A DNA stretch of 9,540 nucleotides, taken from NCBI GenBank assembly GCA_002689195.1, contig NZFC01000010.1:84409-93948 (forward strand), read 5' to 3'. Shown piece after piece: positions 1 through 7,426 of the stretch; within the stretch, counting starts at the first letter, position 1, and each line of letters starts with the position of its first letter. The notes below the pieces were generated by a model. It made no database searches. It was not told where the DNA came from and saw nothing but the letters and a program-made list of their open reading frames with translations. Both the position numbers and the translations under genes were made by a program. This DNA is from Rhodobiaceae bacterium (GTDB lineage Bacteria > Pseudomonadota > Alphaproteobacteria > RS24).

Positions 1-726
1 TGGGTTGGCAAGGTCGGTCGCCGTGGTCACGCCAACCTGGCGCGCGACATGGGCAAAATTATATAAAGTCTGAGGTTCTCCGGCGGCGGCCAGAAGGTTC
101 AGCCCGGTCACCCGCATCGCCATATACATGCCAAGCTGACCCAGAAACTCGCCGGTCGGCTGGCCGCTTTCGTCGCGGCGAATGGCTTCATTACTGTCGC
201 CGGGGCTGACGCCAGCTTTTTCGACAACAAACGAATTTGTGTTCAAAATATGCAGACTCGCATGCAGCACAATGACGGGGCATGTGGTCGACACGTCATC
301 AAGATCGGCCAAATTCATACGTCGGCCTTCAAAAAAAATCGGATCGAAGCCCCAAGCGATAAGCGGGGCGGATTTGTCGGCGCGCTCGGCTTGCAATTCG
401 TTAAGCCGGCATATCACCGCCTCAATGGATTTGAGGCCCGGCCAAATTGTGCCGTCCGGCCCTTCGCGGTCGTAATATCCGACATAGGCGTAATTCCAGA
501 ACAGCCCCTCCATCATATGGCTGTGCCCCTCGACAAAGCCAGGCAAAATCACCTTATCGGCGAGAGCGGAGTTAATCGGTGTGTTCGGCCACTTTTCCTG
601 CCATAAAGCAATATCTTCCTCGGTGCCTACACTCAACACATAGCCTTGTGAAACCAACACATGTGTGGCGCGCGGCTGGCCCGCATTCATGGTAACGATG
701 GATTTCGCATGGAAAATTTCTGGCAT
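1..726 (-). CDS. Amidohydrolase family protein (YtcJ-like, Amidohydro_3), N-terminal part
   Basis: The reading frame is open from an ATG at 724-726 to the window edge and gives 242 residues. It is the N-terminal part of a metal-dependent amidohydrolase. The start of the family is visible: a small beta-sandwich segment (residues 1-60), then the strand-1 metal motif PGFVEGHSHMMEG with H68 and H70 as expected metal ligands. After it come the inserted segment around YVGYYDREGPDGT and the TIM-barrel strands (LIAWGFDP, CPVIVLHASLHI, GVTTATDL). YtcJ/NfdA-like members hydrolyse N-acyl or N-formyl amide bonds, usually in the cytoplasm; the substrate here is unknown. No signal peptide is seen. GGAG lies 9 bases before the ATG and supports this start. 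The adaptor gene is upstream on the same strand, but 162 bases separate them, so co-transcription is uncertain. The remaining metal ligands lie outside the window. Confidence 0.88.
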   Translation of the reverse strand, partial: MPEIFHAKSIVTMNAGQPRATHVLVSQGYVLSVGTEEDIALWQEKWPNTPINSALADKVILPGFVEGHSHMMEGLFWNYAYVGYYDREGPDGTIWPGLKSIEAVICRLNELQAERADKSAPLIAWGFDPIFFEGRRMNLADLDDVSTTCPVIVLHASLHILNTNSFVVEKAGVSPGDSNEAIRRDESGQPTGEFLGQLGMYMAMRVTGLNLLAAAGEPQTLYNFAHVARQVGVTTATDLANP

Positions 727-888
727 GTAAATTAGCTCCAAATTTGGGGGCTAAGGTTGGAAATTAGATTGCAACTTGGCTGCGCTTCAAAGTTAGCGCG
801 ACCAATAAAAATAACGAAGCAGCCAAAAGGGGTGTAGGTCAAATCTACTGCTTTTAAACGGATATGGTTTGTGCCCAACCAGCACGTC

Positions 889-2181
889 CTAAAGACCGAA
901 AATTGTTTGAGCAAATTTCATCTGCCCACGAAATATAAGAAACAAAAGGTTGGAGCGCTCGCCGTATATCCGGGCTATCCCTTTCTGCCCAATGTGCGGA
1001 GGAGTTTGGCTTTCCCCCAAACTTGCTTTGAATATGTAATATTTCTCAGGTGTGTCGCTTTTCGCCGGAACAAGAGAAGTGTCCACTACGCTGGCGGCGA
1101 GTGAACTAAAAGGGCTGCGGTCAAGGAATACTTTAACGCTTGAGCCGTGAGAGATTAAGTCTGCGTGCCGGGCAGGAATTTTCAAGACAAATTCGACTTC
1201 CCTAGGATCAGCAATCTCGAGAATTTTCTCGCCTGCCTTGACAAGCCTTCCCTTCCATTCCCTTGGGCTTTTAATTATTGCGATCCCATTCGATTGTGCG
1301 CGAATATTTGTTTGTAGTAATCGTTTTTCAGTTTTCTGCATGATAGTTTTGAGGTTCTCAAGATCTAACTGGGGGCCTTGGCCGACCGATTTTCCTTGTT
1401 TGCTAGAAATTCTGCTTTCTGCCTTGAGAACTTTTTGCACGACATCATCATAGACTGCCTTGAGACGGTAATTGTTTAAACGAGCAATCAAAGTTCCTGG
1501 ACCTACTTTAGAAAAAGGCTCAACAGTTATCTCCTCAATCACACCATCAAACGGCGCCTTTATTATCTCTGGTTGGTAAGAAACAACTTCGACTGGAGCC
1601 AATGCAGTTAAATTTATGGGGAAAACAGAGAGCAAGAATACTACAATCGAAATGAATGCAGCAAGCTGAGTTATACCTAAGCCAAGGACTTGTTTGGGCT
1701 TTTTAAAGAAAACACCTAGCGCATGGCTAATTGTGCCGGCGACATGATTGATCAGAAAAATTTCTTTCCTAGAAAAGTTCGCTGTTTTAGTGAAAACGAT
1801 GCAGCCAAGTAGTCCATGTTTTGAGTGATGCAGTGGAATAAAAAGAACGTTTTTTGGCAAAAAGTTTTTTACGGGCGAACGACTGTCTTCTGAGGCTACA
1901 AATGAAGAGCCGCTGTCTAATTGAGAACTGTGGAGTTCAAAAAGTTTTTCAATCCAAGCCAGCACAGGCGACGAGGGATCGATTATGGTTTCGTTGGAGG
2001 CAGCTCTGGGACGCATCCTATTTGCATTGGCGCCCGAATAAAATACGGCGTCCTTAAAGCCTAAAACTGATTGGCCCTGAACAGTAATTACTTTTGCCAG
2101 AGCTTCGGGATCGGGCGCTTCTCTTATCTGGCGCTCAAGTTTTAAAAGGGCTTGCAATAATTCGACTGAAGGCTGAGCCAA
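889..2181 (-). CDS. GAF-like/HlyD-type membrane fusion (periplasmic adaptor) protein
   Basis: Predicted protein of 430 residues. Residues about 10-160 look like a GAF-type sensory fold (LFIPLHHS, LLGCIVFT). One membrane segment follows at about 166-190 (LAAFISIVVFLLSVF). Next is a biotinyl-lipoyl half-motif (APFDGVIEEITVEPFSKVGPG, about 209-229), a helical hairpin (about 245-295), the second lipoyl half (IVKSP-like IIKSPREWKGRLVKAGEKI) and a beta-barrel region. The C-terminal ending GIARIYGERSN...FRGQMKFAQTIFGL is typical of HlyD-like adaptors that accompany M50-type or export membrane proteins. Such proteins bridge an inner-membrane partner to the periplasm. No partner is visible on either side. 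The TTG start at 2179-2181 is chosen because GGAGGGAG ends 4 bases before it and a promoter at 2218-2245 would start transcription near 2211, ruling out the upstream TTG codons. The gene is visibly AT-richer than its neighbours, hinting at acquisition from elsewhere. Export role is family inference. Confidence 0.8.
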   Translation of the reverse strand: MAQPSVELLQALLKLERQIREAPDPEALAKVITVQGQSVLGFKDAVFYSGANANRMRPRAASNETIIDPSSPVLAWIEKLFELHSSQLDSGSSFVASEDSRSPVKNFLPKNVLFIPLHHSKHGLLGCIVFTKTANFSRKEIFLINHVAGTISHALGVFFKKPKQVLGLGITQLAAFISIVVFLLSVFPINLTALAPVEVVSYQPEIIKAPFDGVIEEITVEPFSKVGPGTLIARLNNYRLKAVYDDVVQKVLKAESRISSKQGKSVGQGPQLDLENLKTIMQKTEKRLLQTNIRAQSNGIAIIKSPREWKGRLVKAGEKILEIADPREVEFVLKIPARHADLISHGSSVKVFLDRSPFSSLAASVVDTSLVPAKSDTPEKYYIFKASLGESQTPPHIGQKGIARIYGERSNLLFLIFRGQMKFAQTIFGL

Positions 2182-2185
2182 TTTT

Positions 2186-2193
2186 CTCCCTCC
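2186..2193 (-). promoter_or_regulatory. Shine-Dalgarno that fixes the adaptor TTG start
   Basis: Read on the minus strand, GGAGGGAG is followed by AAAA and then TTG at 2181-2179. This is a near-ideal ribosome site and argues against starting at the TTG codons at 2206-2211, which have no such site and would give ten extra residues (the frame at those codons reads LLIIFGGGRK). Confidence 0.75.
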
Positions 2194-2217
2194 ACCAAAA
2201 ATTATCAACAATTTTTT

Positions 2218-2245
2218 ATTATATCACACTTCTCATCGGTTTCAG
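2218..2245 (-). promoter_or_regulatory. Sigma70-type promoter with extended -10 for the adaptor gene
   Basis: On the minus strand a perfect TATAAT (2223 to 2218) is immediately preceded by TGA, making an extended -10 (TGn). A CTGAAA hexamer (2245 to 2240) sits 16 bases upstream and matches TTGACA at four of six positions. Transcription would start around 2211, leaving a leader of about 30 bases that contains the strong Shine-Dalgarno. No experimental support; judged by match and position alone. Confidence 0.65.
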
Positions 2246-2375
2246 TCGGTAACCCATCAAAATTTATTTTCAAATAACAGGACAAGATTTATACAGATGG
2301 TTTTAGGTTGGATTCTTATTAGCTTCATCTTTACTTCATTTTTAGTGCGGGTAGATTGATCGCAAAATTAGTAAT

Positions 2376-2381
2376 GGAGAG
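2376..2381 (+). promoter_or_regulatory. Shine-Dalgarno that favours the GTG start of the acyl-CoA synthetase
   Basis: GGAGAG at 2376-2381 lies just before the GTG at 2386. It overlaps the codons that would follow the alternative ATG at 2374, which itself lacks a ribosome site. This favours the shorter protein beginning MNQEQNFTSARF. Confidence 0.6.
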
Positions 2382-2385
2382 TATA

Positions 2386-4224
2386 GTGAACCAAGAACAA
2401 AACTTTACCAGCGCGCGCTTTGCTTATCGGCTCGTGACAAAACTGCTGCGGCCCAGCGCTATCTCAAATTTGAAACTGACATTGTCGTCGCGGGTGAGCG
2501 ACCAGCGCTCAATTTGTGACTATCTGGATAGCAATGCCGAGATGTTGGGTGATAAATCCGCTATTCGGTTTGAAGACCAAGATATTAGCTGGGCCGAACT
2601 GAACCTGCGGGTCAATCGGTTGGCACATTATTTTAAGTCGCGCGGTCTGGTGAAGGGCGACGCTGTCGCGGTGAATATCGAAAACCGGCCTGAGGTTATT
2701 ATGGCCGTGCTTGCCTGCCTGAAGCTGGGTGTGATTGCGGGCATGGTAAACACCCGCCAGACGGAAGATGTGCTGGCGCATTCACTGAAACTGATCAACC
2801 CCAAACTGTTGGTTGTCGGTGTCGAGCAGGTGGAAAATATGGCGAGCCTCGATGCCAGCATAGCCAAGAATTTCGCCGATAAATTGCTGTTTGTGGCCGA
2901 CCCCTCATTAAAAAATGGGTCGAAGAAAAAACTGCCTGCCGGTTATACCGACCTCGATAAGGCCATGGCCGACCAGCCGACGCATAACCCGTCGGAAACG
3001 CGCGACCTGCTTCTGGGCGATGCGTGTTATTATATCTTCACCTCCGGCACGACCGGGCTTCCCAAAGCGTCGGTGACGACGCATTTGAAAGTTTTTCGCA
3101 GCGGATCGCATATGGGCCTCACCGTGATGAGCCTGAAAAGCGACGATGTTTTTTATTGCGCGCTTCCGTTTTACCACAGCAACGCGCTTACGCTGGCTCT
3201 GTCAGGCACATTGATGAGTGGCGCGACGCTGGCTATTGGGCGCAAATTCAGCGCCAGTGCGTTCTGGGATGAATGCCGCCGCTATGGTGCGACGGCGTTT
3301 TGTTACATTGGCGAATTGCTGCGCTATCTGCTGACCCAGCCCGAACAGGCCAATGACCGCGATCATAAGGTTGTCAAAATCCTGGGTAATGGCTTGCGCC
3401 CCGATATTTGGATGGCGTTTAAAAACCGCTTTGGCGTTGACAGAATTCACGAATTTTATGGCGCGTCGGAAGGCAATAGCGCCTTTGTTAACATATTCAA
3501 TTTTGACAAAACCTGCGGCTGGTCGCCGGGCAATAATAAAACATGGGCCGTTGTGGAATATGATATTGCCGAAGACGAAGTTGTGCGTACGCCCGATGGC
3601 ACCATGAATAAATTGGCACTGGGGGAAACCGGCCTGCTGATTATGAAAGTAAACGAGCAATATCCGTTTGACGGCTATACCGACCAGCAGGAATCGGAAA
3701 AGAAGCTGTTCCGCAACGTGTTCGAAGACGGCGATTGCTGGTTCAATAGCGGCGACCTTGTGATGCGACAACCATTTGGTCACATTCAATTTGCCGACCG
3801 CATTGGCGACACGTTCAGATGGCAGGGTGAAAATGTTGCCACAACGGAGGTTGAAGGCGCGGTGGCTGATTGGGCCGAAGCCGAAGACGCGGTGGTATAC
3901 GGCGTTAGCGTGCCCGGTCGGGACGGCAGATGCGGCATGTTGTATGTGACGCCGCGCGGCGGCAGCGCAATGCAGCTGGACGGGCTGCCCGAACTGTTAC
4001 GCAGCCGCTTGCCGAATTATGCGGTACCGAGATTTTTGCGCGTCGGGCAGGCAACCAGCCTGACGGGGACGTTCAAATATCAAAAAAGCCAGCTGAAAAA
4101 AGAGGCGTATGATTGTGGGAGCCTGAAAGATGATATTTTCTTTCTTGCGCCAGCGGCAGATGCGTTCGTCAAGCTGACACCGGATTTGCAAAAACAAATT
4201 GATGATGGCGATATACGCCTATAG
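2386..4224 (+). CDS. Long-chain acyl-CoA synthetase, FATP family
   Basis: Predicted protein of 612 residues, the usual length for bacterial FATP/FadD6-like enzymes. It activates long- or very-long-chain fatty acids: ATP plus fatty acid gives an acyl-adenylate, then acyl-CoA, at the inner face of the membrane. The AMP-forming superfamily motifs are clear: the phosphate-binding loop YIFTSGTTGLPKAS (residues 216-229), the adenine motif EFYGASEGN (356-364), and the FATP/VLACS signature GDTFRWQGENVATTEV (474-489). A conserved C-terminal ending LTGTFKYQKSQLKKE is also present and would hold the catalytic lysine region. The GTG at 2386 is chosen because GGAG lies 6 bases ahead; the in-frame ATG at 2374 and TTG at 2356 have no good site. 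The serine hydrolase follows after 47 bases on the same strand, probably as one operon. Chain-length preference cannot be told from sequence. Confidence 0.93.
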   Translation: MNQEQNFTSARFAYRLVTKLLRPSAISNLKLTLSSRVSDQRSICDYLDSNAEMLGDKSAIRFEDQDISWAELNLRVNRLAHYFKSRGLVKGDAVAVNIENRPEVIMAVLACLKLGVIAGMVNTRQTEDVLAHSLKLINPKLLVVGVEQVENMASLDASIAKNFADKLLFVADPSLKNGSKKKLPAGYTDLDKAMADQPTHNPSETRDLLLGDACYYIFTSGTTGLPKASVTTHLKVFRSGSHMGLTVMSLKSDDVFYCALPFYHSNALTLALSGTLMSGATLAIGRKFSASAFWDECRRYGATAFCYIGELLRYLLTQPEQANDRDHKVVKILGNGLRPDIWMAFKNRFGVDRIHEFYGASEGNSAFVNIFNFDKTCGWSPGNNKTWAVVEYDIAEDEVVRTPDGTMNKLALGETGLLIMKVNEQYPFDGYTDQQESEKKLFRNVFEDGDCWFNSGDLVMRQPFGHIQFADRIGDTFRWQGENVATTEVEGAVADWAEAEDAVVYGVSVPGRDGRCGMLYVTPRGGSAMQLDGLPELLRSRLPNYAVPRFLRVGQATSLTGTFKYQKSQLKKEAYDCGSLKDDIFFLAPAADAFVKLTPDLQKQIDDGDIRL

Positions 4225-4271
4225 CGCCGCAGATATGCGCGGCAACCGACAATAGTTAAAGCGAGGTCAAC

Positions 4272-5423
4272 ATGCTTGAGACACTGAAACCTGAACTTGA
4301 GGCCACATTGCAGGCCAACCAAGTGCCCTTTGCCAGCTTCGGGGTAACAGATGCAAACGCAACGCGCATGCAGGCCGAAATCGGCACGGCTGGTGCGGCC
4401 CCGCTTGACGAGAACCACATTTTCCGCATCGCCTCCATGACAAAGCCGATTGTCACCCTTGCAGCTTTGCAATTGGTGGCGCGCGGTGATCTGCGCCTTG
4501 ACCAGCCAATGAAGGAAATTTTGCCGGAACTAGGTGAGGTGCAAGTTGTCAGCCGCAATAGTGATGAATTGACGTTTGCGCCGTTGGCGCGCGACATTAC
4601 ACTACACCATCTTCTGACGCACACATCCGGCTATGCGTATGATTTTCATGCCGAATTAATCGCCGAACTGGTCGCACAAGAAAAACTTGCTGGCGTTGCT
4701 AGCGACAATGATGCGTTTTTGTCGGCGCCGCTGATTTTCCAACCGGGCGAAAATTGGGAGTATGGTATCAATATTGATTGGGCTGGCAGGATTGTCGAAA
4801 AGATAAGTGGTGTCGACCTTAACGCATATGTCAAAGCAAATATTTTGCGCCCCTTGGGGATGGAGCATACCAGTTTCTCAATTAACGACCTAAATGGCGA
4901 TGCGCTGGTTCCCTTGGCCTTGCGCGATGATGACGGCAATTTGAGCGATGTTTCCGAATTGATGCCGAACGTGACCGACGGCCCGTATCTGGGCGGCGGC
5001 GGTCTATATTCAAATGTCGGCGACTATATGAAATTCATGCGTATGGTGTTGAAAGACGGGCAGGGCCCAGACGGGCAAATTCTGCCGGCTGATATGGTGC
5101 GCGATATGTTCACCAACCAAATTGGCGACAAGCAGGTCGGCTACATGCCTTCGCGCAATCCGATGCTGGCAAAGGGGCATGGCTGGTTTGAGGGCACTTC
5201 AATGAAATGGGGCTATGGCTTCATGCTCAACGAAACCGAGGTCGATGGGCGTCGCGCGGCGGGTGCTGGCGCGTGGTCGGGGCTGTACAACACATTTTTC
5301 TCCGTTGACCGTGCCCGCGAAACGGGGTGCGTGGTTATGATGCAAATGTTGCCCGTTTACAATGAAGCGGCGTTGGCGGTTTTCGACACATTCGAGCGCG
5401 CGGTATATTCCGCTAATTCTTGA
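4272..5423 (+). CDS. Serine hydrolase, class C beta-lactamase/EstB-like family
   Basis: Predicted protein of 383 residues, normal for the family. The fold is that of class C beta-lactamases and DD-peptidases, but members without a signal peptide such as this one are usually cytoplasmic esterases or other hydrolases. The S-x-x-K motif is SMTK with nucleophile S55 and K58. The second motif tyrosine is Y164 in WEYGINIDW, within the typical PGENWEYGINIDWAGRIVE block. The glycine-rich GGGGLYSNVGDY (241-252) and the GAGAWSGLYNTFFSVD segment (331-346), at the place of the third active-site motif, are also family marks. The ending MMQMLPVYNEAALAVFDTFE is characteristic too. GAGG lies 5 bases before the ATG. 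It follows the acyl-CoA synthetase closely, so it may release an acid from an ester that the synthetase then activates; this is inference. Antibiotic hydrolysis is unlikely but not excluded. Confidence 0.93.
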   Translation: MLETLKPELEATLQANQVPFASFGVTDANATRMQAEIGTAGAAPLDENHIFRIASMTKPIVTLAALQLVARGDLRLDQPMKEILPELGEVQVVSRNSDELTFAPLARDITLHHLLTHTSGYAYDFHAELIAELVAQEKLAGVASDNDAFLSAPLIFQPGENWEYGINIDWAGRIVEKISGVDLNAYVKANILRPLGMEHTSFSINDLNGDALVPLALRDDDGNLSDVSELMPNVTDGPYLGGGGLYSNVGDYMKFMRMVLKDGQGPDGQILPADMVRDMFTNQIGDKQVGYMPSRNPMLAKGHGWFEGTSMKWGYGFMLNETEVDGRRAAGAGAWSGLYNTFFSVDRARETGCVVMMQMLPVYNEAALAVFDTFERAVYSANS

Positions 5424-5443
5424 AACCCGCCCAATAAGGTTTT

Positions 5444-5491
5444 GCCCCGCGTCGTAATACCAAATTCTTTGGGGTTTTCGTGAAGCGGGGC
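5444..5491. repeat. Inverted repeat between serine hydrolase and secreted protein genes
   Basis: GCCCCGC at 5444-5450 is perfectly complementary to GCGGGGC at 5485-5491, with 34 bases between. Nested inside is a smaller hairpin, CCAAA-TTC-TTTGG (5460-5472), followed by GGTTTT. The arms lie 42 bases before the next start codon. No T-run follows the outer stem, so it is not a standard intrinsic terminator. It could be a structured leader, a weak terminator through the inner hairpin, or chance. Confidence 0.35.
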
Positions 5492-5533
5492 AGCGCGCAG
5501 TATTAACCCTCAAGCATTTTCAGGGGGCCCGTA

Positions 5534-6265
5534 ATGCGTAGCTTAATCATTTTCTTAGTAACACTCATGGGTCTGGCCGCCCAAGGCATGTTGCCAGCAA
5601 GTGCCAATGCAATCTGGGTCGATTATCAGGTTGCTGTTAACCCGGCAAAGCAGAGCGCAGTCGTTGCCGCTTTTGACAAATATAGAACGACGCAGACCGG
5701 GCGGGCTTTTCCGGGCGTTATGTTCTTGAACACGCAAGTTGCAAACGGCGCGAACCCAGCCACACATAACCTCGCTGTGGTTTATGCCAACCAGAAAGAA
5801 TGGGAAACGCGTTCGGCCTCGATTGCTGCCAGCCCAGATTTTCTGCAGTTTCAAGCCGCGCTGGCCTCATCGGGCCAGATCGTTGCCGAAACCGTGTACG
5901 AGCATGTTGTCGGCTTCGGTAAAAATGCCGAAGACAGCAAACAGTTTATCGGATATGCGGTGAATGTGCGTAATGCGGCGCGCTATGCCGAGCTGATGCA
6001 AGCCTCATCCGAAGGCCCAGATTCGCTGGCGGGTGTGGCAAGCATTGACCTGTGGGCTGTCAAGGCCGGTGGTCAGCCGGGCATCTCGCATATTGTGGTG
6101 GTCGGCGTTGAAAGCCGCGCGGACTATCTGAACGACCCGCAAACTTTGCGCGTTCTGCCGCCTTTCCAGAAGCAATTGAGCCGTGTGCGCGACCTTGTTG
6201 GCGTAACCTATGTCGATAATATTGCGACCACCGGGCAACTGGGAAGCGCTGTTATCCGCAAGTAA
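5534..6265 (+). CDS. Secreted protein of unknown function with two related half-domains
   Basis: Predicted protein of 243 residues. A signal peptide is clear: positive start MRSL, a hydrophobic stretch, then PASANA with probable cleavage after A26, so the mature protein should be periplasmic or secreted. I do not recognise a named family. The mature part falls into two similar halves, about 28-128 and 138-236. Both start with a YxVxVN-type strand (YQVAVNPA, YAVNVRNA), continue with a helix, and carry a strand preceded by P-x-x-x-H (NPATHNLAVVY, QPGISHIVVVG). Both then have a short S/D-P helix segment (SPDFLQFQ, DPQTLRVLPPFQ) and a closing strand (ETVYEHVVGFG, GVTYVDNIAT). The alternation recalls ferredoxin-like dimeric alpha/beta-barrel folds, but that is a guess. 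No catalytic motif or lipobox is seen. AGGGGG lies 6 bases before the ATG. A strong terminator follows. Confidence 0.85.
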   Translation: MRSLIIFLVTLMGLAAQGMLPASANAIWVDYQVAVNPAKQSAVVAAFDKYRTTQTGRAFPGVMFLNTQVANGANPATHNLAVVYANQKEWETRSASIAASPDFLQFQAALASSGQIVAETVYEHVVGFGKNAEDSKQFIGYAVNVRNAARYAELMQASSEGPDSLAGVASIDLWAVKAGGQPGISHIVVVGVESRADYLNDPQTLRVLPPFQKQLSRVRDLVGVTYVDNIATTGQLGSAVIRK

Positions 6266-6283
6266 GCGAGCAAATTGGCAAGA

Positions 6284-6313
6284 GGGGGGACAGCGCCGCT
6301 GCTCCCCCTTTTT
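6284..6313 (+). terminator. Intrinsic terminator after the secreted protein gene
   Basis: GGGGGGACAGC (6284-6294) pairs with GCTGCTCCCCC (6298-6308) through an 11-position stem with one G-T wobble and one mismatch, closing on the triplet GCC. TTTTT follows directly, then CTATTTTT. It begins 19 bases after the stop codon and would end the upstream transcript, separating it from the reductase gene. Confidence 0.9.
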
Positions 6314-6329
6314 CTATTTTTCCCTTATG

Positions 6330-6360
6330 TTGACGGGAAATCTGCGTTATTGCGTTAAAC
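6330..6360 (+). promoter_or_regulatory. Possible promoter for the reductase gene
   Basis: TTGACG at 6330-6335 matches the -35 consensus at five of six positions. The best following -10 candidate is TTAAAC at 6355-6360 with a long 19-base spacer, so the call is weak. A promoter is expected here because a strong terminator lies just upstream and the next gene begins at 6383. Confidence 0.3.
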
Positions 6361-6382
6361 AAAGATTATATCGGAGGAAATA

Positions 6383-7393
6383 GTGAAAAAAGTTCTCGTA
6401 ACCGGCGCAACCGGCTTTATCGGTTTGCATTGTGTCCACCAACTGCTTGAAAAAGGCTACGCCGTGCGCGGCACATTACGCAGTCAATCGCGCGCCCAAG
6501 AAGTGCGCGACGGCCTGTCGTCAACCGGCGTTGACATTTCCAATCTGGAACTGGTCGAGGCCGACCTGTTGAAAGATGACGGATGGGAAGATGCCGTCAC
6601 AGGCATGGACTATATCCTGCATGTGGCCTCGCCTTTTATTATTGGCATGCCGAAACACGAAAACGATTTGATCCGCCCTGCCGTCGAAGGCACCGAACGG
6701 GTGCTTTCCGCGGCAATTGCCAAGAAAGTGAAGAAAGTGGTTTTGACCTCTTCGTGCGCGGCCATTGTCGATACGTTTGATGGCAAACAGAACTTTACCG
6801 AAGATGACTGGTCGAATGCCGACCATCCCAAAATCGCCGCCTATAATAAAAGCAAAACATTGGCCGAGCGGCGCGCGTGGGAAATGGTCGAGGCGCAAAC
6901 CGGCACAAAGCAGACAAAACTGGTGGTTATCAATCCGGCTGGTGTGGTCGGCCCGACCCTGACGGATGATCTGGGCACATCAAATGTGTTCATCAAGAAA
7001 ATCATTTGTGGCGAGGTGCCCGGTGCTGTTCGCATGCATCTGGGGTTTGTGGATGTGCGCGATGTTGCCAGCGCGCATATCGCTGCCATGACCAGCACCA
7101 AAGCCAATGGTCAGCGTTTTATCATCAGCGAGCGCGAGTTCTGGTTCTCCGATATTTGCCAGAATTTGCGCGCGGCGGGCTACAACAAAGCGCCAACGCG
7201 GGTGATGCCGAACTGGTTGGTTCGTATGATCGGTCTGGTCGATGGCGAGATAAAGCAGATTGCCTCGCTCTTGGGTGAAGAGCGCTATACACCAGCTGAT
7301 AAAGCGCGCGATATTTTGAAATGGAAGCCGCGCGATGCAACGGACTCGATCATCGAAACGGCGCATCAGTTGAACGAGCGTGGCCTCGTCTAG
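6383..7393 (+). CDS. Extended SDR, NAD(P)-dependent dihydroflavonol-4-reductase-like oxidoreductase
   Basis: Predicted protein of 336 residues. It is an extended short-chain dehydrogenase of the DFR/cinnamoyl-CoA reductase/aldehyde-reductase group, reducing a carbonyl or oxidising an alcohol in the cytoplasm. The Rossmann nucleotide motif TGATGFIG is at residues 7-14. The second strand ends in arginines (VRGTLRS, R29 and R33), which suggests NADPH. The active-site serine is in LTSSCAA (S123/S124) and the catalytic pair Y154 and K158 in YNKSK. The downstream INPAGVVGPTL and GFVDVRDVASAHI segments are typical of the group. The GTG start follows GGAGG at 6373-6377 with 5 bases between, an excellent site. 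It stands alone between a terminator and a convergent gene. The substrate is unknown; plant-like dihydroflavonols are not implied. Confidence 0.93.
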   Translation: MKKVLVTGATGFIGLHCVHQLLEKGYAVRGTLRSQSRAQEVRDGLSSTGVDISNLELVEADLLKDDGWEDAVTGMDYILHVASPFIIGMPKHENDLIRPAVEGTERVLSAAIAKKVKKVVLTSSCAAIVDTFDGKQNFTEDDWSNADHPKIAAYNKSKTLAERRAWEMVEAQTGTKQTKLVVINPAGVVGPTLTDDLGTSNVFIKKIICGEVPGAVRMHLGFVDVRDVASAHIAAMTSTKANGQRFIISEREFWFSDICQNLRAAGYNKAPTRVMPNWLVRMIGLVDGEIKQIASLLGEERYTPADKARDILKWKPRDATDSIIETAHQLNERGLV

Positions 7394-7426
7394 GCGCGCT
7401 TCTGCTAATATCGGCCAGTTGGTTGA

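Noticed and set aside
776..826. Inverted repeat TTGGCTGC/GCAGCCAA between the amidohydrolase and adaptor genes, tested as a terminator
   Set aside because: The arms are 35 bases apart and no T-run follows on either strand, so it does not fit an intrinsic terminator.
3202..3789. Long minus-strand open frame opposite the acyl-CoA synthetase
   Set aside because: It lies entirely within a gene with clear family motifs and shows no recognisable domain; length is explained by the codon bias of the true gene.
4225..4271. GCCGC/GCGGC short stem between synthetase and hydrolase genes
   Set aside because: Only five pairs with an 8-base loop and no T-run; it is too weak to call a terminator and the genes look co-transcribed.
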